Assembly: GCA_963702155.1 (NCBI GenBank)
Contig: OY969717.1
Coordinates: forward strand, 2,267,623-2,331,622
DNA from: G963702155 sp963702155
Lineage (GTDB): Bacteria; Pseudomonadota; Alphaproteobacteria; Micavibrionales; Micavibrionaceae
Reading direction: 5' to 3'
DNA: 64,000 bases
The translations under genes were made by a program, and so were the position numbers. Under the pieces are notes generated by a model. That model saw only the letters and a list, made by a program, of their open reading frames with translations. It ran no database searches and had not been told where the DNA came from. This document shows positions 1 to 9,428 of the stretch, piece after piece; the first letter of the stretch is position 1, and every line of letters begins with the position of its first letter.

Positions 1-757
1 TTTCCTTCGGCGGATGGGGCGCAATAATATCATCTAAAGCAATCGGGACTTGGCCATGAAATGCGCTTTCAGCACTTTCTATAACCGATTTATTTGCCAC
101 ATTACCAACATTTGCCGCTCTGGATGATACTTCCGGCGCAGGTGCGGCTTCATCCATAACAACATTTGCTTGTGGTTCTTCTTGTAACTTTCTCAATCTT
201 CGTAATGAATCTTTGTCTTGATTTGGAATAGAAAGCTTTGCTTTTGGAGGCGCTTTAGGCGTCGGAATAGCGCTCGCACCGGAACGTTTCGCTTCTGCTA
301 ATCGTTCTAGCTGAACCTCTTCAATTGCATCTCTATAAACCGGACTTTCGGCTTCTGTCCCGTGCGGAGCAGTGACATCAAGTTGCGGTTCCACAGATGA
401 AATAATGGCGACTTCTGATTGATTAAATTCCTGCAACTGCGTGAAACTTACGCCCGCAATTAAAACAACCGCCATCGCCGTTGCCATGCCGCCATAAATT
501 AATTTTTTCTTTGGTTTCTGTTTCATTGGTTTTCTCCCGTTTTGGTTGGTATTACCCATTAGACGGGAGAGGATTGAAAATCCTTGGAAAGTTTTTTGAT
601 TTTTTTGCGCGCTGTGTTCTCGTGCCTCTTTTTGCGCCATATCAAATTCGGAGACAGCCATATTAAGCGCCCGCTTGCGCGCATTTTCATCAGGCTTTGG
701 AATATCTGCCGCATCCAAAATTGCTTTTAGTTCTTTATCGCTAAATTGATCATCCAT
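1..757 (-). CDS. Membrane-anchored sigma-factor partner, probable VWA-family (YfbK-like) N-terminal part, runs off left edge
   Basis: The frame opens at 757 and stays open to the window edge, so only about 252 residues are visible. Residues 1-75 are a charged cytoplasmic segment, residues about 87-105 form one membrane helix preceded by a lysine-rich stretch, and the rest is a Pro/Ala/Glu-rich extracytoplasmic linker. The start overlaps the end of the upstream ECF sigma gene by 8 bases and has an AAGGAGG ribosome site inside it, so the two are translationally coupled. Sigma factor followed by a single-helix protein of this layout is typical of anti-sigma factors. The N-terminal pattern resembles the region before the von Willebrand A domain in YfbK-type proteins, but that domain would lie outside the window, so the family call is an inference. 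Confidence 0.6.
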   Translation of the reverse strand, partial: MDDQFSDKELKAILDAADIPKPDENARKRALNMAVSEFDMAQKEAREHSAQKNQKTFQGFSILSRLMGNTNQNGRKPMKQKPKKKLIYGGMATAMAVVLIAGVSFTQLQEFNQSEVAIISSVEPQLDVTAPHGTEAESPVYRDAIEEVQLERLAEAKRSGASAIPTPKAPPKAKLSIPNQDKDSLRRLRKLQEEPQANVVMDEAAPAPEVSSRAANVGNVANKSVIESAESAFHGQVPIALDDIIAPHPPKE

Positions 758-1289
758 GTGCGGCCTCCTTTCCAAATATAGCGTTTAGTTTTTTGCGTGC
801 CTCATGAATACGCCATGAAATTGTACTTTCTTTGACATCCAAAAGCGTAGCCGCCTCTTTATGAGATAGCCCCTGATCAACAACAAGCAAAAGCGCATCT
901 TTTTCACCTTCCGGTAACCCATGCACAGCTTGTAAAACTTGCCGCGCATAAACAGTGTTTTCTGCTTTCGCATCTTGGCTAATGCGCTCCAACCCATCCG
1001 AAGAAACGGGCTGACGGTTAGACTTACGGTAAAAGTCCTTACCCGCATTTATAACCAGCATATAAAGCCAGCTTGAAAAGGCAGATTTGAATTGAAAGCT
1101 GCCAATGCCGCGTGCCAGCTTTATACAGGCATCTTGACAAATATCCTCTGCATCGCGTTGATTGCCGCACCATGTATATGAAAATTTAAACATCATATGG
1201 TAATGCGCGGTAACAAGCGTTTCAAACGCACGCGAATCACCGTCCTGCGCTTGTTTAATAAGCGGGTTATAATCATTATCATCTGTCAT
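750..1289 (-). CDS. ECF-type RNA polymerase sigma factor
   Basis: A 179-residue sigma-70 family protein. Region 2 (residues about 10-85) carries the GNQRDAEDICQDACIKL core, and region 4 (about 120-172) has the helix-turn-helix with GLSHKEAATLLDVKESTI. Length and lack of regions 1 and 3 fit the ECF group. It redirects RNA polymerase to a small regulon, probably under control of the overlapping membrane protein encoded immediately downstream. The ECF subgroup and the target promoter were not determined. Confidence 0.9.
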   Translation of the reverse strand: MTDDNDYNPLIKQAQDGDSRAFETLVTAHYHMMFKFSYTWCGNQRDAEDICQDACIKLARGIGSFQFKSAFSSWLYMLVINAGKDFYRKSNRQPVSSDGLERISQDAKAENTVYARQVLQAVHGLPEGEKDALLLVVDQGLSHKEAATLLDVKESTISWRIHEARKKLNAIFGKEAAHG

Positions 1290-1359
1290 AAAAACTCTGT
1301 TTACAAAAGATAAGACGCGCTAGCCGCCTTAATCCTTGGTAAGAAATTACAAAAAAAGA

Positions 1360-2247
1360 TCAAACAGCGGATAAAAGTAAGGCAATTGAAATATAAATCA
1401 CGCCATGCATCGCGCCAATAGCGATATTGCGCTGGTTCAAAACTTCGTCGGCAATATCGGCTTTAAACAAAACAATGCGCGCCGTAATAAACGAAAGAAC
1501 TTTTATAAGCAAAATCATGATGACAGAGATAATGAGCCACGGGACCAGCAATTTGCCCACGTCATAAACCTCATAAACAACCAGATGCGAAGCAATACCA
1601 ATCGCAAATGCCGTCCCTATTTTTCGGCCTGCAAAAGATAGTGCAAGCGCAACATTACCATTTGCGAGCTCTTCTTGAATAGAATGCCCTTTATGGATCG
1701 CAGAAAAAATCCGGAGCCGTACAAAAGTCGCCGCCGTCATTACCATTTGCGATACGGCGTAAGCCGCAACCAAAACGATTAAGCCTTCAAATGTATTGCC
1801 GCCAATCCAGATCATGATAGCGCGCAAAATTACAGCCGCAGCCAAAACATTACCCGTATCCGCAATCGCCACCGCGATATTTTTATCAACAATCTCATCC
1901 CTTAGAGATATGTCAGGCAACGCAATCTTATCAAAAACAATACGCGTCACACCCATAAGGATAATGCCAACAATACCGTATGACGCCATTGCCAATCCTG
2001 ATTGCAGCATACTGATGCCTGGATCACCAAAAATAACACCGCTCAATAAAACACTCACCGCCAACGTCACGCCCGCCATAGAAATACCAAAAGCCGGATT
2101 ATCCTTTTTAAGCAGCTCTCGTGTGGCGTTGATATGCGAAATTGTGCCTGAAAATAATCTTAAACTTACAAACAAAGCGATTGCAATTGTAAGGTTCAGC
2201 AAAATAATTAAATTATAGCTGTGATCCCAATACACCATATTACCCAT
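1360..2247 (-). CDS. DUF350-family polytopic membrane protein
   Basis: A 295-residue protein built of two similar halves, each with about four hydrophobic helices. Both halves repeat the DUF350 pattern: a helix, then a KKDNPAFGISMAGVTLAV-type segment (first half about 47-70) and a related NVALALSFAGRKIGTAFAI segment in the second half (about 198-220). DUF350 proteins (YjfL type) are inner-membrane proteins of unknown function. The gene stands alone, 70 bases from the sigma gene on the same strand. Confidence 0.8.
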   Translation of the reverse strand: MGNMVYWDHSYNLIILLNLTIAIALFVSLRLFSGTISHINATRELLKKDNPAFGISMAGVTLAVSVLLSGVIFGDPGISMLQSGLAMASYGIVGIILMGVTRIVFDKIALPDISLRDEIVDKNIAVAIADTGNVLAAAVILRAIMIWIGGNTFEGLIVLVAAYAVSQMVMTAATFVRLRIFSAIHKGHSIQEELANGNVALALSFAGRKIGTAFAIGIASHLVVYEVYDVGKLLVPWLIISVIMILLIKVLSFITARIVLFKADIADEVLNQRNIAIGAMHGVIYISIALLLSAV

Positions 2248-2513
2248 GGTAAAATCCTTCGTAAAAATAAAAAAATAGCTAGTAAACGTATAAACTTAAC
2301 AGAACAAAAGGATTCGCATAACCTACAAGTGTAATAAAAGCAAAGTTTTACACATGGCATAAACTGTTAAAAGTAAGCAATCGTTAATCTTTTAGAATAC
2401 ATTTATATGCTATAGTTAAGTGTTATTTTGATTAATATGGGTAAATTGTATGCGCAGAATGTGAATATACATATTTATCTTCTTGAAAATGTAAGGAATT
2501 TGGTGACAAAGGA

Positions 2514-3842
2514 ATGGTCGCTAATGCAAACATAAATATCCTGAGCGGCGGGCAAAAAGCACGCCTTTTGGCGATTCAGCAAACAGAACGCTCGATAAAT
2601 GAGACGCAGCTATCACTTGCAAGCGGTAAAGCCGTAAATAGTGCTATTGATAATCCTCAAAATTTCTTCCTGTCTACATCATTAGATAATCGTGCATCCG
2701 ATCTATTCCGTGTACTTGAAGGCGTGGGACAGGGGATTCGCACTGTTCAAACTGCCGATGCAGGTATAGAAGCCATCCAGAAATTGCTCGACCAAGCCGA
2801 AAGCCTTATTGATATAGCAGAAATAGACCTTTATTCAGGCGGCCCTGAATTCCCTGAGCCAAATGTCCTGCCAGATGATATCGCAGAAGTCATAACTTAT
2901 AATACAGGACAAAATATTGGCGGTACATTTGAACTGCGGGAAGATGAGAATGGTAAAGGCCTGTTTTTAGATGGTAATTTGTGGAAACGCGTAGCTATAG
3001 ATTACGAAATTACGCAATTTACAAAATTACGATTCGATTATACAAGCACAAATCAGCCTGAGATTTCGGCCATTGGGTTTGACAATAATACTGCATGGAC
3101 GGATAACCCTAATCATTTCTTTGTCTATGGAGAGCAAACGAACGGTGTGCCATATGCCGCGCCAACAGGTACTTTTGAATATACAGATATCGGTAACGTC
3201 GAGACAATCGTAATACCAGTAGGAGAATATTTTACTGGCGACTTTCCGTTCCTACACTTTATCCATGATGATGACGGGGCAGGTGATGACGGTGATGCAT
3301 TTTGGCAAAATGTGACTTTATTTGAAGGCAATAACGATTTGTTTGAAGATTCAAGCTTGGCCAAGGCCGCGCGATATGAAGCGCAATATCAGGATATTAT
3401 GAGCCAGATTGACCGTATCGTTCAAGATGCGAATTATCGTGGCATAAACTTGTTAGCCGAGGATGATTTAACAACAAACTTTAACGAGAAAAGAACCAGT
3501 ACGCTTGTAACTGATGGGGTAGATGCAAGCGCTTTGGGCCTCGGGTTGGCGGAGCGGGACTTTAAAGCACAATCAAGGGTAATTAGCGCAAGGGGCGAGG
3601 TGCGCGATGCACGCTCAAGCTTGCGCGAATATAGTCGTGCATTAAGCTCGAACTTAAACGTGATAAAGACGCGCCGTGATTATACTCATGAAGTGGTCAA
3701 CATATTAAAAGCCGGAAGTAATGATTTGGTTCTCGCAGACCAAAACAAATTAGGAGCTGAGTTTTTATCTCTGCAAGTGCGTCAGCAAATCCAATTTGAA
3801 ACTTTAACATTATCAGAAAGATCAATTGCAGACTTTATTTAG
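2514..3842 (+). CDS. Flagellin with a carbohydrate-binding-like central domain
   Basis: A 442-residue flagellin. Residues 1-100 give the N-terminal D0/D1 helices (ERSINETQLSLASGK, then IQTVQTADAG-like repeats), and residues about 285-442 give the C-terminal helices ending in LSLQVRQQIQFETLTLSERS. Between them, about residues 110-280 form a beta-rich domain with GNLWKRVAIDYEIT, LRFDYTS, ISAIGFDNN and a final DDDGAGDDGDAFWQNVTLFEG stretch. That pattern resembles jelly-roll modules of secreted sugar-binding proteins and would be exposed on the filament surface. No other flagellar gene is adjacent. AAGGA sits directly against the ATG and a better-spaced AAGGA lies 20 bases upstream, so the start is not certain. 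Confidence 0.85.
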   Translation: MVANANINILSGGQKARLLAIQQTERSINETQLSLASGKAVNSAIDNPQNFFLSTSLDNRASDLFRVLEGVGQGIRTVQTADAGIEAIQKLLDQAESLIDIAEIDLYSGGPEFPEPNVLPDDIAEVITYNTGQNIGGTFELREDENGKGLFLDGNLWKRVAIDYEITQFTKLRFDYTSTNQPEISAIGFDNNTAWTDNPNHFFVYGEQTNGVPYAAPTGTFEYTDIGNVETIVIPVGEYFTGDFPFLHFIHDDDGAGDDGDAFWQNVTLFEGNNDLFEDSSLAKAARYEAQYQDIMSQIDRIVQDANYRGINLLAEDDLTTNFNEKRTSTLVTDGVDASALGLGLAERDFKAQSRVISARGEVRDARSSLREYSRALSSNLNVIKTRRDYTHEVVNILKAGSNDLVLADQNKLGAEFLSLQVRQQIQFETLTLSERSIADFI

Positions 3843-3850
3843 GGGTATTG

Positions 3851-4825
3851 CTAAACGCTACCATTACTCAAAAATAGCCATATCATATATACAAAATAAA
3901 CGCTTAAAAAAGTAATACCAGTAACCCGACCAATCCGTTTAAATAATAGAATAATAACAGCTACAATAATGGCAAGAACAAGGGCGAATAAAACATCAAA
4001 TTCAGCCAATCTGCCGGTAACCGGAACAGGTTTTATGATTGAGGTAATGCCCAAAATACTAAGAATATTAAAAAGATTGCTACCCATAACATTACCGATC
4101 ACAACATCAGTTTGCTTTTTCATAGAGGCCGCAATAACAGTAGCCATTTCAGGTAGAGACGTACCGAGCGCAACAAGCGATAACCCGATAACAGCCTCTG
4201 AAACGCCATATCCGCGTGCGATACTGGTTGCGCCGCGTACAAGTAAATCCGCCCCGATAACAAGCATAATAATACCGCCAATCGCAAGCAAAATAGAAAT
4301 TTTTAAACCAAGGCCGGTATCAAATTCTTCGGCCTCTAATTCATGTATGGTTTCTTGTACATCAACCGTAACGTCTTTTTTATTCCGTTTATCAGCCTTA
4401 TAGGAGTAAAACAGGTAAAAACACAAAAGCACTAACATAGCAATACCGGCAAGCCGCGGGATAATACCAATAAAGGTAAATGCAAAAAGAATGGTGGCGC
4501 TAACTATGCCGGCTGTAGAGTCCCTTAAAATAGCAGGGTCAGTACATTTGATAGGGTATAAAACACCCGCAAGACCTAGAATAAGCAAAATATTTGCAAT
4601 ATTGCTCCCGACAACATTGCCCATCGCAATATCGGATTGCCCTGTTAGTGTAGCTTGTAAGGATACAAGTAATTCGGGCGCAGATGTTCCAAATCCGACG
4701 ACAACAACACCAATAAGAATTGCGGAAACGCCAAGACGCGCAGAGATAGCAACACTGCCGCGTACAAGGCCTTCCCCGCCTATAAATAAAAGCCCCAATC
4801 CTGCCAGTACAAAAATATAATCCAT
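3851..4825 (-). CDS. Cation/Ca2+ antiporter of the CaCA family (YrbG-like)
   Basis: About 324 residues with ten or so hydrophobic helices in two inverted halves. Each half has the family's alpha repeat: VVVGFGTSAPELLVSLQA with GNVVGSNIANILLILG in the first, and SLVALGTSLPEMATVIAA with GNVMGSNLFNILSILG in the second. The paired acidic residues in GTSxPE bind the cation. A charged loop of about 40 residues (near 150-190) divides the halves. The ATG at 4825 is preferred because it begins the first membrane helix; a GTG seven codons upstream is also possible. It converges on the flagellin gene with only 8 bases between the stops. Confidence 0.85.
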   Translation of the reverse strand: MDYIFVLAGLGLLFIGGEGLVRGSVAISARLGVSAILIGVVVVGFGTSAPELLVSLQATLTGQSDIAMGNVVGSNIANILLILGLAGVLYPIKCTDPAILRDSTAGIVSATILFAFTFIGIIPRLAGIAMLVLLCFYLFYSYKADKRNKKDVTVDVQETIHELEAEEFDTGLGLKISILLAIGGIIMLVIGADLLVRGATSIARGYGVSEAVIGLSLVALGTSLPEMATVIAASMKKQTDVVIGNVMGSNLFNILSILGITSIIKPVPVTGRLAEFDVLFALVLAIIVAVIILLFKRIGRVTGITFLSVYFVYMIWLFLSNGSV

Positions 4826-4930
4826 ATGACGATTATATATAGGCACAAAGCATCAATGTCACCTGCAAACTAAAAAAAACGATGGAACTCATGAGGATAG
4901 GTTAACGTAAAAAATAAATTATAGTATAAT

Positions 4931-4962
4931 AAAGCATCTCTTTTTTTTGAGATGCTTTTTTT
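4931..4962. terminator. Bidirectional rho-independent terminator
   Basis: AAAGCATCTC and GAGATGCTTT pair perfectly around an eight-T loop and are followed by a T run. On the other strand the stem is also followed by Ts. It lies between the divergent exchanger and hybrid kinase genes, so it may insulate the kinase from upstream transcription. Confidence 0.75.
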
Positions 4963-5052
4963 ATGTGGCAAAGTTAAACATGATACATTAAAAATTAAAG
5001 CCAAGACGTTTGATATCAACTCTGTAAAATAAAAGACCGACATATAAACATT

Positions 5053-7311
5053 ATGGACCGCATCTTTGTAAGAAACTTTGTTCTTTTCGTTGTATTCCTC
5101 CTGGTATGCGCAAGCTCTCTCTCATATGGATTGATCGAAGGCGACCGGCAAATACAGAAAACCGATGAGCTTTTAACACATACACACGATATTATTAATG
5201 AGGCTCAATTATTGGCAACATTGGTTGAGGGAATAATTGCCGCGCAAAGAGGGTATTTGTTAACAAAAAAGGAAATATTCTTACGCGAGTATGAAGAAAA
5301 GAAAATAGACGTATCAGAGCGCATAGCGCGTTTAAGCGAATTGACAGCAGATAAACCTTCACAACAAAGCCGTTTAAATGACATTCGCAATTATTTTCAT
5401 GATTTCGCCAAAAGTCTGGAGGATAGATCCAAATCTTCTATCGATTTCCCAAAAACGGATATTCTTGATGATGTAAGTACAGTAAACAACATAAAAAACG
5501 ACATACTTCGCATCAATTCTGTTGTTTTAGAGGAAGCATATAGTGCTTTAAACGAAAATGTTGCCGCAGTTGAAAGTACAAAAAGTAAATATTTTAAAAC
5601 ACTTTTATATGGAGTGATTTTAGGAACAGTATTATTACTTATCTTTAATTTTTTCCTACTTAAAGTACAGCGCAAAAGAACTAGAGCAGAAGCCTCATTA
5701 AAAAGTAGTGAGGAACGTTTTGCACTCGCTATCGACGGAACACAAGATGGTGTATTTGACTGGAATATTCAGAAAAACGAAGTGTTTTATTCAAAACGTT
5801 TTTTTTCAATGCTTGGGTACAAACGTGAAGCTTTTAAAGGGACAACAGAAGATTTTTCGTCACTGCTTCATCCTGACGATAAAGAGAAAGCATGGAAAGT
5901 TGTTGATGATTATTTAAAAGGAAAATCAAACGAATATTCACAAACTTTTAGAATGAAGCATAAAAAAGGCCATTGGGTTTGGGTTCAATCGCGGGCAAAA
6001 GTTTTGAAAAATCAAGACGGTCAAGCATGGCGTATGGTTGGCGCACACACTGACATTACGGCCATGATGGATGCACAGGAAAAGCTGGAGGCTGAAAAAG
6101 AGGCCGCCCAAGCTGCTAATCTTGCTAAGGGTGAGTTTTTAGCCCATATGAGTCATGAAATCAGAACGCCTTTAACTGCCGTAACAGGTATAGCCGAAAT
6201 ACTTGAAAGTAAACAAAATGGCTTTGATGACCGCATTCAAAAATTAATCCGAACACTTGTAAGCTCTACATCATCTTTAAAAGATCTAATTAACGATATT
6301 CTCGACTTCTCGCGTATTGAGGGAGGCCGCTTAGAGCTTGATAAACATAATTTTTATCTAGACGAGCTTTTTGAAAGCGTAATTAGCATGATGTCTGTCC
6401 GCGCCAATGAAAACGGTATAGATTTTACCTTTGATTATGAGGATGTTCGTGAAGAAAAATTTTATGGTGATAGCGTACGCTTGAGGCAGGTTTTAGTAAA
6501 CCTAATCGGTAATGCATTAAAGTTTACTGAAAAAGGCAGTGTTACGGTTATTGCGACAGTCTGCGATGACGAGGGCGCCGAAGTGCTGCAAATCGATGTT
6601 ATTGACACAGGTATTGGTATTGATGTTGAAAATCAAGAAATGATCTTCAAGAGATTTATTCAGGCGGATTCATCTGTATCAAGAAAATATGGAGGTACAG
6701 GTCTTGGGCTACCTATATCTCGGAACCTGGCATCGCTTATGGGCGGAAAAATTGATCTAGAAAGTGAGATTGGCAAAGGATCTAAATTCACGCTAAAAAT
6801 CCCATATACTGTGTTTGAAAAATCCAAAAAACGAAAAAAGAAACCTAAGAAAACCCAAAAATTGGATGATCGTATAAAAAAAGCCGTAAGTGATGAAACG
6901 CGTATTCTTGTCGCCGAAGATTACGAAGGGAATATTGTATTGTTAAGCTACATCTTTGATGATTTAGGCCTTGTATATGATATTGCAAAAACTGGAAAAG
7001 AGGCCGTCAACAAATGGAAAAATAAGGAATACGATTTAATATTGATGGATATACAAATGCCGGAGATGGACGGTTTCGCGGCCACTGAAACAATTAGGGC
7101 TTTAGAAGAGGCACAGAATAGAACCCGCACACCAATCATCAGTATGACGGCGCATGCTTTGATTGAAGATAAGCAAAAATGCATTGATGCCGGTATGGAT
7201 GCCTACATTCCAAAGCCTATTGTAGAGGCAGACCTTAAAAAAGAGATATTCAAATTTATGAATAAACCTGTCGACTTGGAGGGTCGGACAAAATTGAGCA
7301 TGGTAAAATAA
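5053..7311 (+). CDS. CHASE3-PAS hybrid sensor histidine kinase with receiver domain
   Basis: A 752-residue membrane kinase. Helices at about 8-28 and 184-203 flank an extracytoplasmic CHASE3 sensor (IIAAQRGYLLT motif). Next come a PAS domain (about 217-340), a HisKA dimerisation domain with phospho-acceptor His368 in FLAHMSHEIRTPL, an HATPase domain (NLIGNALKFT, DTGIGID, GGTGLGLPIS) and a receiver domain (about 618-735) with Asp666 in LILMDIQMPEMDG. A lysine-rich linker separates kinase and receiver. No Hpt domain is fused; the free Hpt protein at 16.05 kb could serve it. The signal is unknown. Confidence 0.93.
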   Translation: MDRIFVRNFVLFVVFLLVCASSLSYGLIEGDRQIQKTDELLTHTHDIINEAQLLATLVEGIIAAQRGYLLTKKEIFLREYEEKKIDVSERIARLSELTADKPSQQSRLNDIRNYFHDFAKSLEDRSKSSIDFPKTDILDDVSTVNNIKNDILRINSVVLEEAYSALNENVAAVESTKSKYFKTLLYGVILGTVLLLIFNFFLLKVQRKRTRAEASLKSSEERFALAIDGTQDGVFDWNIQKNEVFYSKRFFSMLGYKREAFKGTTEDFSSLLHPDDKEKAWKVVDDYLKGKSNEYSQTFRMKHKKGHWVWVQSRAKVLKNQDGQAWRMVGAHTDITAMMDAQEKLEAEKEAAQAANLAKGEFLAHMSHEIRTPLTAVTGIAEILESKQNGFDDRIQKLIRTLVSSTSSLKDLINDILDFSRIEGGRLELDKHNFYLDELFESVISMMSVRANENGIDFTFDYEDVREEKFYGDSVRLRQVLVNLIGNALKFTEKGSVTVIATVCDDEGAEVLQIDVIDTGIGIDVENQEMIFKRFIQADSSVSRKYGGTGLGLPISRNLASLMGGKIDLESEIGKGSKFTLKIPYTVFEKSKKRKKKPKKTQKLDDRIKKAVSDETRILVAEDYEGNIVLLSYIFDDLGLVYDIAKTGKEAVNKWKNKEYDLILMDIQMPEMDGFAATETIRALEEAQNRTRTPIISMTAHALIEDKQKCIDAGMDAYIPKPIVEADLKKEIFKFMNKPVDLEGRTKLSMVK

Positions 7312-7362
7312 AATATAATCATACCTAATAACAACAAAACAAAGTGCTATAATGCAAATAAA

Positions 7363-7392
7363 CCAGCCCTTTAATTAAAAGGTGCTGGCTTA
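7363..7392. terminator. Shared terminator between convergent genes
   Basis: CCAGC pairs with GCTGG and CCTTT with AAAGG around a short AT loop, with T-rich sequence on both sides. It sits between the ends of the hybrid kinase (+) and the sigma factor (-) and can serve both. Confidence 0.6.
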
Positions 7393-7415
7393 TTGATAAT
7401 TTTAGTTTTTATTAT

Positions 7416-7958
7416 CTAGGCTACAAGTTTACAGGCGTTATCTTGCGTATCATTTGCGGCAACATTGAGAGATGTTATATTACTTGTATCCATCATGGAT
7501 TGTAAAGTTTCACGTGCTCTGAATAAACGTGATCTTACGGTACCAACAGGAATGTTGAGTGTTTTGGCAACTTCTGCATAAGACATACCCTGTACACAAA
7601 CCATAATTAAAACCTCTCTATGGTCTTTTGATAATGTTTGCATGGCACGCTTTACGTTTTTAAGCTCGATTTTAACATCTTGATTAGCATCTATACTTTG
7701 CTTTTTTATATAATCCTCAGGATCATACTGCGTTTCAAACTTTGTTTTGCGGCGATAAGCCGATACAAACAGATTGTACATAATCTTTGATGTCCATGCG
7801 AACAAATTGCTATCTTCTTTAAATAAGTGCTTTTTTTCTAAAGCTCTAAGAACAGTTGACTGCACAAGATCATCAGCATCGCTCGCACTTCTGGTCAACT
7901 TAAAAGCAAATTTGCGTAGACCGTCCATTTCGTTGACAAGATCAGCTTGATAAAACAT
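7416..7958 (-). CDS. ECF sigma factor, possibly general-stress EcfG type
   Basis: A 180-residue sigma-70 family protein with region 2 (DADDLVQSTVLRALEKKHLF, NLFAWTSKIMYN) and region 4 (REVLIMVCVQGMSYAEVAKTLNIPVGTVRSRLFRARE). The DADDLVQ...TNLxAW pattern is that of alphaproteobacterial ECF sigmas including the EcfG stress group. An EcfG-like promoter lies about 50 bases upstream of the start, which would fit autoregulation. Against this, no nepR or phyR gene is adjacent; the neighbouring response regulator is OmpR-type. Sigma factor: certain; EcfG subgroup: inference. Confidence 0.88.
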   Translation of the reverse strand: MFYQADLVNEMDGLRKFAFKLTRSASDADDLVQSTVLRALEKKHLFKEDSNLFAWTSKIMYNLFVSAYRRKTKFETQYDPEDYIKKQSIDANQDVKIELKNVKRAMQTLSKDHREVLIMVCVQGMSYAEVAKTLNIPVGTVRSRLFRARETLQSMMDTSNITSLNVAANDTQDNACKLVA

Positions 7959-8010
7959 GTAGATAACTCCTTTTAATTTATTTTATGTTTTGAACTTAGC
8001 GCGATTACGT

Positions 8011-8035
8011 AACGTTAAGTTGTCATCAATGTTTC
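8011..8035 (-). promoter_or_regulatory. EcfG-like promoter upstream of the sigma gene
   Basis: Read on the minus strand, GAAAC and CGTT are separated by exactly 16 bases, close to the GGAAC-N16/17-CGTT consensus of general-stress sigma factors in alphaproteobacteria. Transcription would start near 8004, giving a leader of about 45 bases before the sigma gene's ATG at 7958. Confidence 0.5.
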
Positions 8036-8114
8036 ATTTTTGAAAAAGTTTGTTTCACTTTTGTAACAAAATATACTAATTTACTGTTTTACTTCTTTTC
8101 CACGTAGGCTTTAG

Positions 8115-8873
8115 ATGAATAAAGGTACAATTTTAAGCGTTGATGATGACAAGGATTTGCAATTTGTTATCGAGCAATATTTAGAAGAAAATGGATATAA
8201 TGTCGTTAAAGCAAACGATACAAAAACCGCTTTGGAGCGTATTAAAGAAATTAATGTAGACGCAATCTTGCTGGATCTTGTTTTACCAGATGGAGAGGGG
8301 ATGACCCTTATTCCGCAATTTAAAGCTATAAGTGAAGCCGCAATCATTGTTGTATCCGGCAAAAGCGATACAACTGAAAAAATTATCTGTCTTGAGATGG
8401 GTGCGGATGATTATATTACAAAACCATTTGAAATGCGTGAACTGACCGCACGCTTAAAAGCGGTACAACGCAGAATGGAAGGCAGCACGCAAAGTAATAA
8501 TAGGCTACAATCCGGTAACAACCATCAAGGGGGTATATCCAAATCCCCGCAGATATTCTTTGAAAATGGATGGTGTCTGGATAGGGAACAGTACCAGCTT
8601 TTAGATCATGATAAAAAGTCACTTGAACTGACAACTGGTGAGTTTCAATTGCTTGAGGCTATGGTTTTATCTTCAAACAGGGCATTAACACGAGAGCGGT
8701 TGTTTGAACTAACGCGGGACGGTGATTATGATATATATGATCGCGCCATTGATATTCAAATTGCCCGTCTTAGAAAAAAAATTGCGAATACGAATAAAAA
8801 CGCAGAACCCCCTGGTGAAATAAAAACAGTGCGCGGTGTTGGATATATGTTCATGGGAAATTTCAAAAAATAA
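8115..8873 (+). CDS. OmpR/PhoB-family response regulator
   Basis: A 252-residue DNA-binding regulator. The receiver domain (1-125) has the acidic pair near residues 10-12, phospho-acceptor Asp54 in ILLDLVLPDGEG, a conserved Ser in IIVVSGKSD and Lys in DYITKPFE. A short polar linker (128-150) leads to a winged-helix domain ending in the typical RLRKKI...IKTVRGVGYMF. No kinase gene is adjacent on the same strand, so it is an orphan here; partners are unknown. It is divergent from the sigma gene. Confidence 0.92.
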   Translation: MNKGTILSVDDDKDLQFVIEQYLEENGYNVVKANDTKTALERIKEINVDAILLDLVLPDGEGMTLIPQFKAISEAAIIVVSGKSDTTEKIICLEMGADDYITKPFEMRELTARLKAVQRRMEGSTQSNNRLQSGNNHQGGISKSPQIFFENGWCLDREQYQLLDHDKKSLELTTGEFQLLEAMVLSSNRALTRERLFELTRDGDYDIYDRAIDIQIARLRKKIANTNKNAEPPGEIKTVRGVGYMFMGNFKK

Positions 8874-8992
8874 AAAGGAACTTTTATAAAGCTGAGCCTT
8901 TTGTATAACGTAATTTTTATAACATAAGTTTATATTAACTGCGTTGTTTGATTATTTCTATTATAATGAGGCAAAAAAACCGGCTATATAGT

Positions 8993-9154
8993 ATGACAAC
9001 AAAAAACCTTATTTTTTTAATAACAATAATTTTACTTAGCATTTTCACGATCCTTTTTTACGAAGGATTTTTAGTCGGAAATGATACCATTAATATTGAT
9101 AACCCTACACAGGATGTTGTAAACGAAACCCACGGCGAAGATGGTCATGCTTAA
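8993..9154 (+). CDS. Small single-helix membrane protein, unknown
   Basis: About 53 residues: a short basic start, one membrane helix (NLIFLITIILLSIFTILFY), then an acidic tail with several Asp/Asn residues and a final His. No family recognised. The frame extends to 8948 with two further possible starts, none with a clear ribosome site, so the start is uncertain. A terminator follows at 9229. Confidence 0.45.
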   Translation: MTTKNLIFLITIILLSIFTILFYEGFLVGNDTINIDNPTQDVVNETHGEDGHA

Positions 9155-9228
9155 ACAAGCATGATTTATGCACGATTTAAAAATACGCTATTTCTCTATA
9201 AGCTTTTAAGCAGACACCTATATTTCAT

Positions 9229-9256
9229 CAATCCGCCATTGAAAGCGGATTTTCTT
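9229..9256 (+). terminator. Rho-independent terminator
   Basis: ATCCGC and GCGGAT pair around an 8-base loop and are followed by TTTCTTT. It lies downstream of the small membrane protein gene. Confidence 0.55.
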
Positions 9257-9428
9257 TACAATTAGAAAAATAGTAATCGGTTCATATGAATAAATTCACG
9301 AAAAATACAGTTACAAAATTGATACAAAAAATTTCTAAACTGAAACAATAAAGTCATTTTCAAGATACATTTCGCTCGTAAGCTCAAAACTATCAAAACA
9401 AGATAAATTGATTTTAGGAGATTATATT

